Assembly: GCA_905221605.1 (NCBI GenBank)
Contig: CAJNDS010002393.1
Location: forward strand, 60,001-124,000
Direction: 5' to 3'
Length of the DNA: 64,000 nt
Source of the DNA: Symbiodinium natans
Lineage: Eukaryota; Sar; Dinophyceae; Suessiales; Symbiodiniaceae
Shown here: piece after piece, positions 53,185-63,152 of the stretch
Layout of the letters: every line of letters begins with the position of its first letter
How positions within the stretch are numbered: the stretch's first letter is position 1
Notes under the pieces: generated by a model
The model's database searches: none
The model's input: only the letters and a program-made list of their open reading frames with translations
What the model was told of the DNA's origin: nothing
Position numbers and translations under genes: made by a program

Positions 53185-54166
53185 GTGGAGGCGCTCTAGG
53201 GGTTAGGGTTCAGTTCAGCGTATAGGGTTTATGGAGTTTGGTTTTGAGATTTGGGGCTTTTGTCTTGCAGCAGCGTTTTGGGCGAAGGCACACGCAAGTC
53301 TCGTCTGCGGTAAGCCGTTTCGTCTTCAGAACGACGGTTCAGAGAAACTCCCATGCCACCATGCCAGATGAGTGGCAAGTGCACTGGTCCCCACCCAAAA
53401 CCCGAAACCCTTTACGTGCAGTCTGTATTGTTCAATCCTTGGCAATCCCTCCCAGCCAGCGTCAGATAACTGCACCATTTGGAAACAATCAGAACTTGGA
53501 ATCTCCCCTGCTGCATACTTTTCTGGTATCCCCGAAACCGGGATGGCTGCGAAGCTTGGTTTAGTGTTTAGGGTTTTGGGGTTCAGGGTGCTTCTTGCTG
53601 GGGCTGGTGTATATTACGGTTAAAGAAGGCATGGTCTCGTGCACGCAGGTATCCGGGCGAGGCAACGTGCTCTCGGCACCCCTTCGCTTCTGCAACTTGG
53701 TCAGTATTCAGAGATTTAGGGTCACCCTTAGATCCTAAAAGGGTTTATGGTTCATATACCTACTAGAAATTATTGTAGTCTAAGGTATGTGACAGTATAT
53801 GTTGTCTCTAGTGTTCAGCTTGCCAACCTATCCCCTCCATCCCTTGCCATCCCGAGTTGAACGTAGGGCCGGAACGGCGAGGCCAATGACTTGAAAAGAA
53901 TTTACAACTTGTAGCATGAGAACCAACAATGGGAGTACATATGTCTATGTTTAGTCCAATGCCCTAAACCCTAAACCCTAAACCTGAAACCCTGAAAGGG
54001 AGCTTTGTGCTTAAGGACATTTTGCGGACGAAGCTGGGAATCGAAGGCCCGGCCTGGGTCGGGGACGGACCCTCTCCGTTTAGGGTTTAGGGTTTAGGGT
54101 TTAGGGTGGTTTTAGGGTTTAGGGTTTAGGGTTTCGGGTTTCCGACGAGTTTTTCGTGTCTGCAGT

Positions 54167-54704
54167 TTAATGTTGGACTCGCTTTAGTACGTAGGGGTCC
54201 CCCCCCCCCCCCCCCCCCCCCCCGCCCCCCAAACAATTTTGGGGTTTTCGGGGATCCTGAATAGTGTGGGCTGGGGCTGGGACGGGGCTGGGGGTAGGGC
54301 GGCTAGGGGTTGAGGGTTGAGGGGAAGCCTTGAAGCTTGAGGGTCTAAGCTTTCCAGGCTTTGTAGCTCCACGGTCGCCGGGGCTCCGCATAAATGCGGA
54401 CCACCGAAACAACTTGCTAAAGCGAATCAGGGCAGCTCGTGGGCTACTCCCTTGGAAAATTGTTTGGGGGCCTGTTTCGTAATGAAATTTTAAATGGAAT
54501 TTAAATAAGGCTGGACACAAAAAACTCCGGAGTTTCTTATTCAAAACTGTTTTTAGTTTTTGGCTCCCCGGCCCCCCGCCCTTCAACCCCGGCCGGCAAA
54601 CATCGCATAATTGAGGACCACCCTAAACAATGGGGGGTCCCCTATAGGATTTCCGGAACATCGCAGAATAGTGCCCCTTCTCACTAAAGCCAGTCCAACA
54701 TTAA
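54167..54704. mobile_element. 538-bp element with 24-bp terminal inverted repeats
   Basis: Left end TTAATGTTGGACTCGCTTTA, right end the inverse of TTAATGTTGGACTGGCTTTA (21 of 24 overall). No transposase frame inside; it contains a poly-C tract and two GCATAA..GAGGACCACC-like direct repeats. Probably a non-autonomous DNA transposon. Confidence 0.65.
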
Positions 54705-55029
54705 GGTTTAGGGTTTAAGGTCTGGACTTTCAGCCAACGCGTTCACGAGAAAAGTTTCGCCATCGAAGTATCAGCGGCAGCTAGGGTCATCATCTCAAGC
54801 ATGTCGCAGCGCGCAGTGCTGAGTTTTCAGAGTGCAACCCAAGGTCAAGCTCCCACAATCCTAGGGTTTAGGGCTTAGGGTTTGGGGTTTAGGGTTTGGG
54901 CTTACGGATGTTTAGGGTTTTGGGCTATGCCCCAACTACAGGCCCTGAATGGCCAAACACTGTGAGATGCCTGTCAGATCCACCAACGTCATCAAAAAGA
55001 AGGCCCACCGACGTCATCAAAAGAAGGAG

Positions 55030-55133
55030 TTAGTAGCTGAGTAGGGAACCTTTAACCTTTTGGGGTAGACACAATCCTACCAACATATTTGAAGGGTTTT
55101 TAAATTTTTTTGCCCAGGCCACTCAGCAACTAG
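55030..55133. mobile_element. Second copy of the CTTAGTAGC introner-like element
   Basis: Left TTAGTAGCTGAGT, right ACTCAGCAACTA, flanked by GGAG at 55026-55029 and 55133-55136. As at 28769, the left junction gives a GT and the right end gives AG. Confidence 0.6.
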
Positions 55134-55284
55134 GAGGCAGATTTTCTCCTCATAAGAGAGATGATTTGCAGGCAAGCCGCCCATTTGTCCTGGCGTCCAG
55201 CATACCTGGCCGAAGCCCAAGCGTGCGGAGAATTGGGGCTTGTGGTCAATAAATGTGGAGAACCCTTCACCCTAAACCTAAACT

Positions 55285-55384
55285 TTAAACCCTAAACCCT
55301 AAACCCTAAACCCTAAACCCTAAACCCTAAACCCTAAACCCTAAACCCTAAACCCTAAACCCTAAACCCTAAACCCTAAACCCT
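55285..55384 (-). repeat. CCCTAAA array at an acceptor side
   Basis: Ends 14 bp before a CAACAG acceptor at 55398. Confidence 0.95.
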
Positions 55385-55844
55385 ACATCGTTCAACAGCG
55401 TACCGTGTCACACGGCAGCACAGGGCCTAAGTTGAAGAACAAGTTTTCTCGTGGTAAGTCTTTCGCTCTTGTTCCAACAGGGTATTGCAGCCTTGCGCCC
55501 CCCCCAGCCCCCCCCCCAGGGTTCCCTAAACCCTAAACCCTAAACCCTAAACCCTAAACCCTAAACCCTAAACTCTAAACCCTAAACCCTAAACCTTAAA
55601 CCCGAAACCCTTGCCCAGGGTGCGAGATCTGGATGGCACCTTGCTGCGCCAGATTGGCGTGGCGCTGCCGGCTGGTGAGCTGCTGCCCAGCGCCTGCGAT
55701 GCGCAGAGCTCCGGATTCGCCCCTCTGCTTGGAGTGGCACTACTTTTGCTGTGTATTTTTCGCCCTATACTAACAGTCCTTAATAGGGATTAGAACCTCC
55801 CAAGCTATGTGACTGCAGAGCTTGTGGGCTTACCGCTTGTGTGG

Positions 55845-56110
55845 GGTCTGTCTGTGTGCTTGTCTGTCCGTCTGTCCGTCTGTGTCTGTCTCTGTCTCTG
55901 TGTCTGTCTCTCTCTGTCTCTGTGTGTGTGTGTGTGTGTCGTTGTGTCGTTGTGTCGTTGTGTCTTTGTGTCTTTGTGTCTTTGTGTCTTTGCGTCTCTG
56001 CGTCTTTGTGTCTTTGTGTCTTTGTGTCTTTGTGTCTTTGCGTCTCTGCGTCTTTGTGTCTCTGTGTCTTTGTGTCTCTGTGTCTCTGTGTCTCCGTATC
56101 TCGGTGCTCT
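55845..56110 (+). repeat. TGTCTTTG / TGTCTCTG satellite
   Basis: Pyrimidine/T-G-rich 6-bp units with a higher-order copy (TTGCGTCTCTGCGTCTTTGT occurs twice about 54 bp apart). The long open frames over it in several registers are a consequence of the repeat. Confidence 0.9.
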
Positions 56111-58946
56111 GAGTCTGTCTCTGTCTGTGTCCGTGTTGTGTCTGTGTCTGCGCCTGTGTCAACTATACCCGCAACCTCCTTTTTAAGAGAAGCTCTCCCA
56201 CCAAGTTGCTGGCGACCTACATCCCCAGTGCTTGGCCACCACGATGCACCAACGAGACCGCAGCTCACTGCTCGGAAGGCGCCTCTTGAGAACCAGCAGA
56301 GGGTGGATTGAAGGGTTAAAGACTGTTGTTTGGAGAGGTTATTAGGGTAAGTTGAGCTTAGGGTTTAGGGCTTAGGGTTTAGGGTCTGTCCGGACATCGC
56401 AAACTCCGCTCGTCAGCCAGGCGACCATTTCGTGCATACGCTGGATGGGGGGCTCACAGCGCTTTGCCTGCAATGTCCGCTAAGAATTTAGGGTTTAGGG
56501 CTCAGGGGTTTGGCTCTTAACCCCTCAAATAGCTAGTTACGCTGTGCTTGCGCCTGACAAGACCAGAGAGACTGAAGCATCCAGCGCGGCATCCTCAACT
56601 ATGCATGCTACAGGCTCTGAGAGATACACGCGGTCAGCTGGCATCAGCAAGTTTGGGCAGCACCCCGCAACCCTGAACCCCTGAACCCTCAACCCTAAGC
56701 TCTAATAAATAAAGCCCCAACATCCCCAAAACACGGGAGCCGCACGAAAAGCCCCGAAGCCTCCCCAAACCAAAGCACATGCCCCCAATCTAAACCGAAA
56801 GGAGCCTCCTTGACGATCATATACCTTAATAGGAAGTATAGTAGTGCAGTCAGCTAGTCCGGGTCTCAGTCCCTACACCCTACATCCAAAACTCTAAGGC
56901 CTTAACCCTGAACCCTCCAATCCCTAAGCCTCCACACCCTAAACCCTTAAAGCCCTTAAGCCCTTCGGCCCCTTAAACCCCAAGCAGTCAGCCGCCAGGT
57001 TTGTCAGGACCGACTCCGATTGTTGAACTGGGAAAGCCTGGATCCGGATTGCTGCGGTTCCCCGCCCTCATCCGTTCGGGAGTCCAAGGAAGTAAGTATT
57101 GAGGGGTTGAAGTATGAAGGGTTCAGGGTTTGAAGTATGAAGGGTTCAAGGGCTTAGGTTGCCTAAACCCTAAACCCTAAACCCTAAACCCTAAACCCTA
57201 AACCCTAAACCCTAAACCCTAAACCCTAAACCTTTAGGGCTTACAGGCTTGAAGGTTCAGGTGCTAAAGGGGTGCTTTGGGGTGTAGGGGTTTACGTGGC
57301 TTCATTCGACTTCAGGCTTTTAGGGGGTTGAAGGATTTATTTGGGGGTTTTCGGGATTTAACCAGGCAGCTGGTTTGGGGTTCATGAGGGGGTTTTGGGT
57401 TTCGGAGGTTGAAAGGCTTAGTGGTTGACGGGTGTGAGGCCCCCTCCCTTTGGGGCATGTCACATACAATGCCACAGAATTAGAAGCTGAAAAGCGCTTT
57501 CAAAGAGGGGAAACCTCAGAAGAGGGCCTGTTAAGACACCAGCCGGTAGGGAACAATCACGGCAATTTCCCTCTTAAGGTAGAAAATCAGGGTAAGGTTT
57601 AGGGTGATTCGCATGATGCGCCACAAGATAAAGAAGAGGAGTTTCCCCAGCATTTCATCGGAGCTGCTTCCCCCTTTCCTCTTCACCTCTGCCAAACAAT
57701 CATGCAGAGCGGATCAAGCCTCAGCCGCCCAATCCCTAAGCCCCTTATCTTCAGGCATTAATCCTAATCATTAGGTCCTAATCCCTAAAGCTATCATGCC
57801 CCGATTTCCTATCGCGCTGTTTCTGGGCAGGGGAGGCACCCCTCAGTAAAGCACTTGTGGCTGGAGGATCCAAAATGCCAAAGCTTCAGCCTCACACAAC
57901 TGTTAAATCCAACCCTACATCCGAAGCCTTAAATGAAACCCCATCATTAATACCAAGCCCTCATGCAAAAGCACCCACAACCCTCACGACATGCGGTCGC
58001 CCAAAACATGTCATTGTTGTCCACAAGGGGGCCAGTTGCATGAGCCTTCGTTTAGGCGTCGGGTTTGGTTCCGGGGTGTGGGCCCGGGATCACTTTTGGT
58101 GCTTTCCTCAATAGGGTTTAGGGTTTAGGGTTTAGGGTTTAGGGTCTAGGGTCTAGGGTTTAGGGTTTAGGGTTTAGGGTTTAGGGAGGAGGGTTTGGCC
58201 TGTTTATCAGTTGCCGCCCTTGTGGTAAGCACTTGTTTCCCAGAATTTCTGCAGGATCAGTTCGCCAAAGCAAACAAAGCCAAGGTTTTCACCGACGCGA
58301 GTTGGGATTGCTACGGGCAACGAGGCTCAGCGACGGCATGTACGAGGAGCCAGATGTGAAGCATGACTCGTATCAGGCAGAGTCGATCATGCTATGAGGA
58401 AGAAAGATGATGATAACATGATTCTGGCATGTTGGTGGCATTTTGGGGTACCCCTATGTAGGGAACTACCCTTATCATGAGCTCTGGTCACTTGCTGTCT
58501 TGTACAAGTCTGGCTTACCTAAACCCTCGGCAATCCCTGGCCCAATCCCGAAAAAGCCTTCGCTCTCAACCTGCTTGAAGGAGTCTTGGCCCATGTTTGA
58601 TGATGACTGCGCCCGAGGTGGCTGGTTTAAAGATTTCAACCTGAACTCTATAGGGTTTAGGGTTTAGGGTTTAGGGTTTAGGGTTTAGGGTTTAGGGTTT
58701 AGGGTTCAGGGCCAGGGTTTAGGGAAACCCTGAACCCTAAACCAGTAGATAAGTTTAGAACTTGTGTCCGACCAGCTCAGTCACGCGAGATCCCAATGTC
58801 GACGCTAGGAGAGGGTTCCGTGCTGAAAGTTTTGGGGTTTGATGAGGGTTTAGGGTTGAGGATTTAGGGTTTAGGGTTTAGGGTTTCGGGCACGGCAGAC
58901 TGCCGCGATGCTCCTGCTGCCAGCGTTCCCACTTGCTGGTTCTTAA

Positions 58947-59058
58947 TTGGGATGCCCAGTCGTACCCTTCTTCCCTTTTGGGGGGGATTCGGTTCCCTTA
59001 TAAACCCCTTTAAGCACAAAAGGGCACCCTTTCTACTCCTAGGTTCCTGGGCAACCCA
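58947..59058. repeat. Foldback element, GATGCCCAG family
   Basis: Ends TTGGGATGCCCAGTCGTACC and the inverse of TGGGTTGCCCAGGAACCT; the interior is closely similar to 31181-31293 (GGTTCCCTTATAAAC versus GGTTCCCTTGTAAAC). Confidence 0.7.
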
Positions 59059-59674
59059 GTCTCTTCGCAAGCAAATGACGCCTTCAATCCTCAACCGTGA
59101 GCCCTGAGGTGAATCACCAAAAGCTCAGAAGGCAAAGGGTCTCAATAGAGCTACCAAATTCCGCAATGAACGGATCTCTCTTCGGGAAAGCTAGTGTGGC
59201 TAACCGTAGTCTTCGAACACCTGAATGCAAGCCTCTTCTAAACTCTATACTCAGAACCCTGCTAGCACTGTGCCCGAATTCTTGCTTACATACATTTCGA
59301 ATCCCCAGAACTCAGTTCGATTCAAGAAATATCGTACTGGTGAGGCCTCGAATACGGGCGCAGCTCGTATGTGATTCGCGTAGATGCTGGGCTGCATTGG
59401 TGTTTCAGGGGCTTATCGGGTTTAGGGTTCAGGGTTTAAGGGTTAGATACAGTTCGTGCACTCCCTGCTGCCCAAGAGCCCAACTAATTAAGGGATAGCT
59501 GGGAATAGTAAGGCAGGCCTAGGCCAATGAAAGGCGTTGGGAAGAGGACTCTAAGACCTCAACCTCCCCCCCTCCCCCCGGCGATGTTGCTTCCGGGATT
59601 CAATCATGAAGCCGCCGCGCCCTTAAAACTCTACAATAGAAGCCCTGAACCCTACACCCGGCCCCGAGCAACCC

Positions 59675-59790
59675 TCACCCTCAACTGCACGCCTCCTAGG
59701 AAGCGGGTCTGCCCATGGAGCTGCGCTTCATGGGGACCACGAAGCTACCCAGGCCTTGCTGAAGTACGGGTGTGTGCGTGTGGGACGGTA
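59675..59790 (+). pseudogene. Ankyrin-repeat fragment
   Basis: Reads STARLLGSGSAHGAALHGDH, EATQALLKYGCVRVGR then TAG: 'AALHGDHEATQALLKYG' is an ankyrin repeat. No convincing splice partner; it could be an upstream exon of the PDZ-SH3 gene or a stray fragment. Confidence 0.45.
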
Positions 59791-60574
59791 GTCACAAGCA
59801 GGCTTTGAGGGTTTAGGGTTTACATAGGGGGTGAGAAGGCCAGGAAAAGAAAAGAGCAAGTCGTTGGCCCCTAAACCCCGTGCGCCTTCCTAAACTATCA
59901 CGGGATATTATAGGAGACTAGGGATCCACAGGCGGTCCCGTGACACAGCTGGGCGCACAAGCCTTCGTCCCAAATCCCGGTTTAGGGTTTAGAGCTTAGG
60001 TCTTACGGCTTGGGTTGGGTTTAGAGTTTAGGGTCTAGGGCTTAATTTGGGTTGAGGGTATGCCCGAATGTGTTGACTCTCGAACCAAGTTGGTGGAGAA
60101 CTGACGCCGCCTGCCGAGTCTTGCTCAGACAGGAAGCCCCACAAAAGCAACCCTGTGCGCATGGCAAGCTGGGTCACCTAGGCATTTGACTTTGTAGCTC
60201 CGGGGCTAGAAACCCTACATTTGGAACATACCACAACATACTGCTACACTACTAGAACTCTCCCGTGCTATATGTACCATAAACCCTTTGGTCCTCCCAA
60301 GGTGGTGGTGGGGTTTTACCACCTTGTGAACACAAGGCATGTCTGCATGTTGCAATGGCGAGAGTTATGAGTTTCCCTTTGCGCTGTCTCGGAACCCGGA
60401 CGAGACTGCCCCTGGGCTGCATCAGCCGCACGAACCGGGACGCAGAGTAGGCCCTGTTTTTTCAGGGCCTGGGTTCCCTTCGAAGCCCCTCTTTAATGCC
60501 AAAAGAGGGCTAAGGTGACCCCGAGTCGCACTTAGCCAGACCCTAAAACCCTAGGCCCGAAGCTCCCTGCCGAG

Positions 60575-60670
60575 GTTGGAATACACAAGAAGCCCGTGTT
60601 TCGTACCGACGGCTCCTTCATGGGTTTCGAGGTGACGAAAGTTCTCTACAGCGCCGAGAAGCAGAACCAG
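60575..60670 (+). CDS. Exon, PDZ domain start
   Basis: 32 codons in phase 0. Acceptor GCCGAG|GTT; GC donor. Reads VGIHKKPVFRTDGSFMGFEV, TKVLYSAEKQNQ. Confidence 0.7.
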
Positions 60671-62134
60671 GCAGCTTGTTTTGCATCCTCCGTCTGAGAA
60701 GGTTTGATGGCGTCGCCTAGGAAAGGTGTGGCATGATGTCCCCCTTACGGCGTTTAAGGGTTTATTACATGCCCTTTTTTGGTTTGTTAAAATGTTTTCT
60801 CCCATCCCCTTCTTGTTTTCAAGAGGTTCTTACCTGTTTTGTTAAAGACAAACCCGAAACCCTAAACCCTAAACCCTAAACCCTAAACCCTAAACCCTAA
60901 ACCCCAGCAAGGGTGTAGAGGGCCCTCGCAGCCCCCCGCGCAGGTGATGCGCAGATACGGCCTGGAGAAGTTGAAGGATCAAATGCTGACTCCTGGACGG
61001 GGGTTTTGGGCTTGCGTCACCCTAAACCCTAAACCCTAAACCCTAAACCCTAAACCCTAAACCCTGAACCCTGAACCCTAAACCCTAAACCCTAAACCCT
61101 AAACAGTCTCTGCTTGATGCTTGCTTTGCCCACATCTCCCAAGATCGCACAAGCGAGGAGACATCGTTCTAGCCGTGAACGGCAAGAAGACCCAGGCGAC
61201 CATGTTGCCCAGATGCAATCAGCTGCAGTCCGGCTTTGCTTGGCGGGTTTGCTTGGCACCTTTTTGTGGGAGCCAAGGATGAACGAGTTTCAGGCTGCGC
61301 AGGTCCTCTACATGAAAGTGTGGAGAGACAAAGTGAAGGAGGACCCGCGGCCGATGATGTACGTGCTCGGCGAGCCAGCTTGGCAGCATTTAGCAGTCCC
61401 AGGCCCACAGTCGACCCTAAACCCTAAACCCTAAACCCTAAACCCTAAACCCTAAACCCTAAACCCCTACTCCCCCCCCCCGAACATCGGCCGCCAGGTA
61501 TGACCCGGCCGTTGTTGAGCGCGAGATGGGGTACCTCAAGGTGCAGAAGGGAACGCAGATCCAGGTGGACCTGAGTACACGCAGCCCATCTGAGGCGGGT
61601 CCAGCTGAGCCTACCCAAAGGCTCCTCTGTAGTACCTTTTTGGGGGTAGTATACTAGAGCCCCCTCTAGCTAACCCAAAAAGGAAACTACATTTTGGAGC
61701 CTTAGGTCAAATCCTGAACTCGAAACCCCTTCAAGACCGTTCAAATCCTCCCCATCCCAAGCCGGAACCCTAAATTCCAATATCGCGATCCAAAATGCTG
61801 CTTGTAGGCTAACTCGAGACTCAGCATGTTTAGAGCTTACAAGGATTCAGGATCTGTGGACGAGCTTTCGTTTCCTCCATTCGCCCACTGGCAGGACTGC
61901 AACGCCTACCGCTGCGACTATATCTGGGGCCTGCCTGGCCATTTCTTGGGCCTTAGCAGGGTTCAGAGGTGTAGGGTTTAGGGTTTCGGGTTTAGGGTTC
62001 AGGGTTTAGGGTTTAGGGCTCCCCTGTAAACCCTGCGCCGCTAAAGCCTCCGAGATCCGATGGCAGGCTGGCATCCTGAAGGCGACATGAAGTCCGGCGG
62101 CTGGTTGCCGGTAGATGTCCTGAGTGCTGGGTAG
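60575..62134 (+). CDS. PDZ plus SH3-like domain gene, 3' seven exons
   Basis: Seven + strand exons (60575-60670, 60944-60995, 61158-61195, 61303-61382, 61498-61594, 61895-61937, 62067-62134) join with every phase matching. The product reads RTDGSFMGFEVTKVL, then RRYGLEKLKDQMLTPGDIVL and AVNGKKTQ: the carboxylate-loop region, helix and 'pGDiIlaVNGk' of a PDZ domain. It continues with YDPAVVEREMGYLKVQKGTQ, CDYIWGLPGWHPEGD and SGGWLPVDVL, an SH3-like fold with its closing 'GGWLPV'. PDZ and SH3 domains bind peptide tails and proline-rich motifs, so a scaffold role is inferred. Six internal donors: five GC (60671, 61196, 61383, 61595, 61938) and one GA (60996), none GT. Stop TAG at 62132-62134; a GTAGCT at 62131 could instead be a donor. 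5' exons not identified. Confidence 0.75.
60944..60995 (+). CDS. Exon, PDZ domain middle, GA donor
   Basis: Acceptor GCGCAG|GTG. VMRRYGLEKLKDQMLTP; only the donor G|GACGGG restores PGDIVLAVNG with the next exon. Confidence 0.75.
61158..61195 (+). CDS. Exon, PDZ 'GDIVLAVNGK'
   Basis: 38 bp, acceptor GCGAG|GA, GC donor. DIVLAVNGKKTQ. Confidence 0.75.
61303..61382 (+). CDS. Exon, PDZ end
   Basis: Acceptor GCGCAG|GTC. VLYMKVWRDKVKEDPRPMMY then VLGEPA; GC donor (TG|GCAGCA) completes Trp before the SH3-like domain. Confidence 0.7.
61498..61594 (+). CDS. Exon, SH3-like start
   Basis: Acceptor CGCCAG|G. YDPAVVEREMGYLKVQKGTQ then IQVDLSTRSPSE; GC donor. Confidence 0.75.
61617..61703. repeat. Foldback element in SH3 intron
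   Basis: Arms AAGGCTCC...TGTAGTACCTTTTTGGG and its inverse CCCAAAAAGGAAACTACA...GGAGCCTT. It lies wholly inside intron 61595-61894. Confidence 0.7.
61895..61937 (+). CDS. Exon, SH3-like middle
   Basis: 43 bp: DCNAYRCDYIWGLP; acceptor TGGCAG|GAC, GC donor. Confidence 0.75.
62067..62134 (+). CDS. Exon, SH3-like end and stop
   Basis: Acceptor ATGGCAG|GC. WHPEGDMKSGGWLPVDVLSA then G and TAG. The closing GGWLPV is typical of SH3-like folds. Confidence 0.75.
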
Positions 62135-63074
62135 CTCCGGAGCATTCGGGGCGTGCTTGAATCCTAAGCCCTAAGCCCTACTAACCCTAAATCCTAAGCC
62201 CTAAGCACTACTAACTCTAAACTCCAAACCCTGAACCCTTAAAGCAAGTCGATCTCAATGCGCCGGAGAACCCTGAGCTGCCAGTCCTTATCCAACTGGG
62301 CTGAGCGAAAGTAGCCGCGAAGGACGTCACCTACACCCTAGGCCCTACGTAAAACCCAGACGATGAATCCTAGACCTGAACCAAAAGAGTCGTTCCCTAT
62401 AAGTCTTAAAGGGGTCCATGGTTCATATACCTTCATAGGAGTTCTGGTAGCAGATGGGTAAATGACCCCAGTTGTAGGGTTCGTGTGGTCCTCACGGTTT
62501 ACCCCCCCCCCCCCTTCTACCCGAGCAATCGGGCTTAGGGTTTAGGAACCCGGTTGAGGGTTTAGGATTTGGCTACAGGGTTTTGGGTTGCAACTCTGCT
62601 TCCACGGCAATGTCAGCCGAACACCTTCAACCTAAGCCCTGAACCCCGGTTTTAGGCGGTTTTGGGGTTCAAGAGTCTGCGACGTGCCTTGCGTTCATCC
62701 CCACGGCGGGGAGAGAAGGGTGCCATCGCAGAAATGTCTCGACAGTGCTTCTAGGGTTTATGGAGCCTAGGGTTTAGAGGGTGGGAGGTTGAGTAAGAAT
62801 ACCCCAAAAGCCCGCAACCCTCCAAACCCCCAAACCCCCTCCAACCTTAAACTCCAGTCCAATGTGGAAGCCTGAAACCCTAAGCCCTAGCCCTAAACCC
62901 AGAACCCTAAACGCCCCAAAACGCCCAAATCGCCCTGCTTGTTTAGTGTGTTTATGGGGGGTTTTATGGGGCTTTTGTTCAGGAACTTGATCCCCTAAAA
63001 CCTTAAGTTACACCCTAAACCCTAAACGCTAAACCCTAAACCCTAAACCCTAAACCCTAAACCCTTCCTGGCAG

Positions 63075-63152
63075 GCTTAGCCGCATCCATTTCTTCGCCG
63101 AGAGTTCGGGTCACGAGGTCCTCCTGCGGCTTCCGATGGGGCGCTTGCGGAG
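63075..63152 (+). CDS. Exon of a further gene
   Basis: Acceptor TGGCAG|G, GC donor. Reads LSRIHFFAESSGHEVLLRLP then MGRLR. Phase 2 agrees with 63767. Family not recognised. Confidence 0.5.

Larger units (their letters stand above)
53185..57091 (+). other. Downstream region with probable but unlinked exons
   Basis: Coding-like open segments with splice signals but few phase partners: 53451-53556 (CTIWKQSELGISPAAYFSG), 53649-53699 (VSGRGNVLSAPLRFCNL), 53999-54077 (SFVLKDILRTKLGIEGPAWV), 55172-55258 (KPPICPGVQHTWPKPKRAEN), 55399-55530 (RTVSHGSTGPKLKNKFSRGK), 55619-55674 (VRDLDGTLLRQIGVALPA), 56551-56675 and 56999-57091 (VCQDRLRLLNWESLDPDCCG, donor GTAAGT). They may continue the giant gene or belong to the next one. 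Confidence 0.4.

Noticed and set aside
55454-55480. 27-bp intron with GTAAGT donor and CAACAG acceptor
   Set aside because: It is in frame and open without splicing, and shorter than any other intron; read-through is simpler.
55780-56311. Several long overlapping frames (Cys/Val-Ser-Leu repeats on +, Thr-Gln-Arg-His repeats on -)
   Set aside because: All arise from the TGTCTTTG satellite, open in several registers on both strands; low-complexity translation only.
59097-59498. 133-codon + strand frame starting with ATG
   Set aside because: No recognisable motif; the last part is translated TTTAGGG repeat. Chance frame or decayed coding DNA cannot be told apart.
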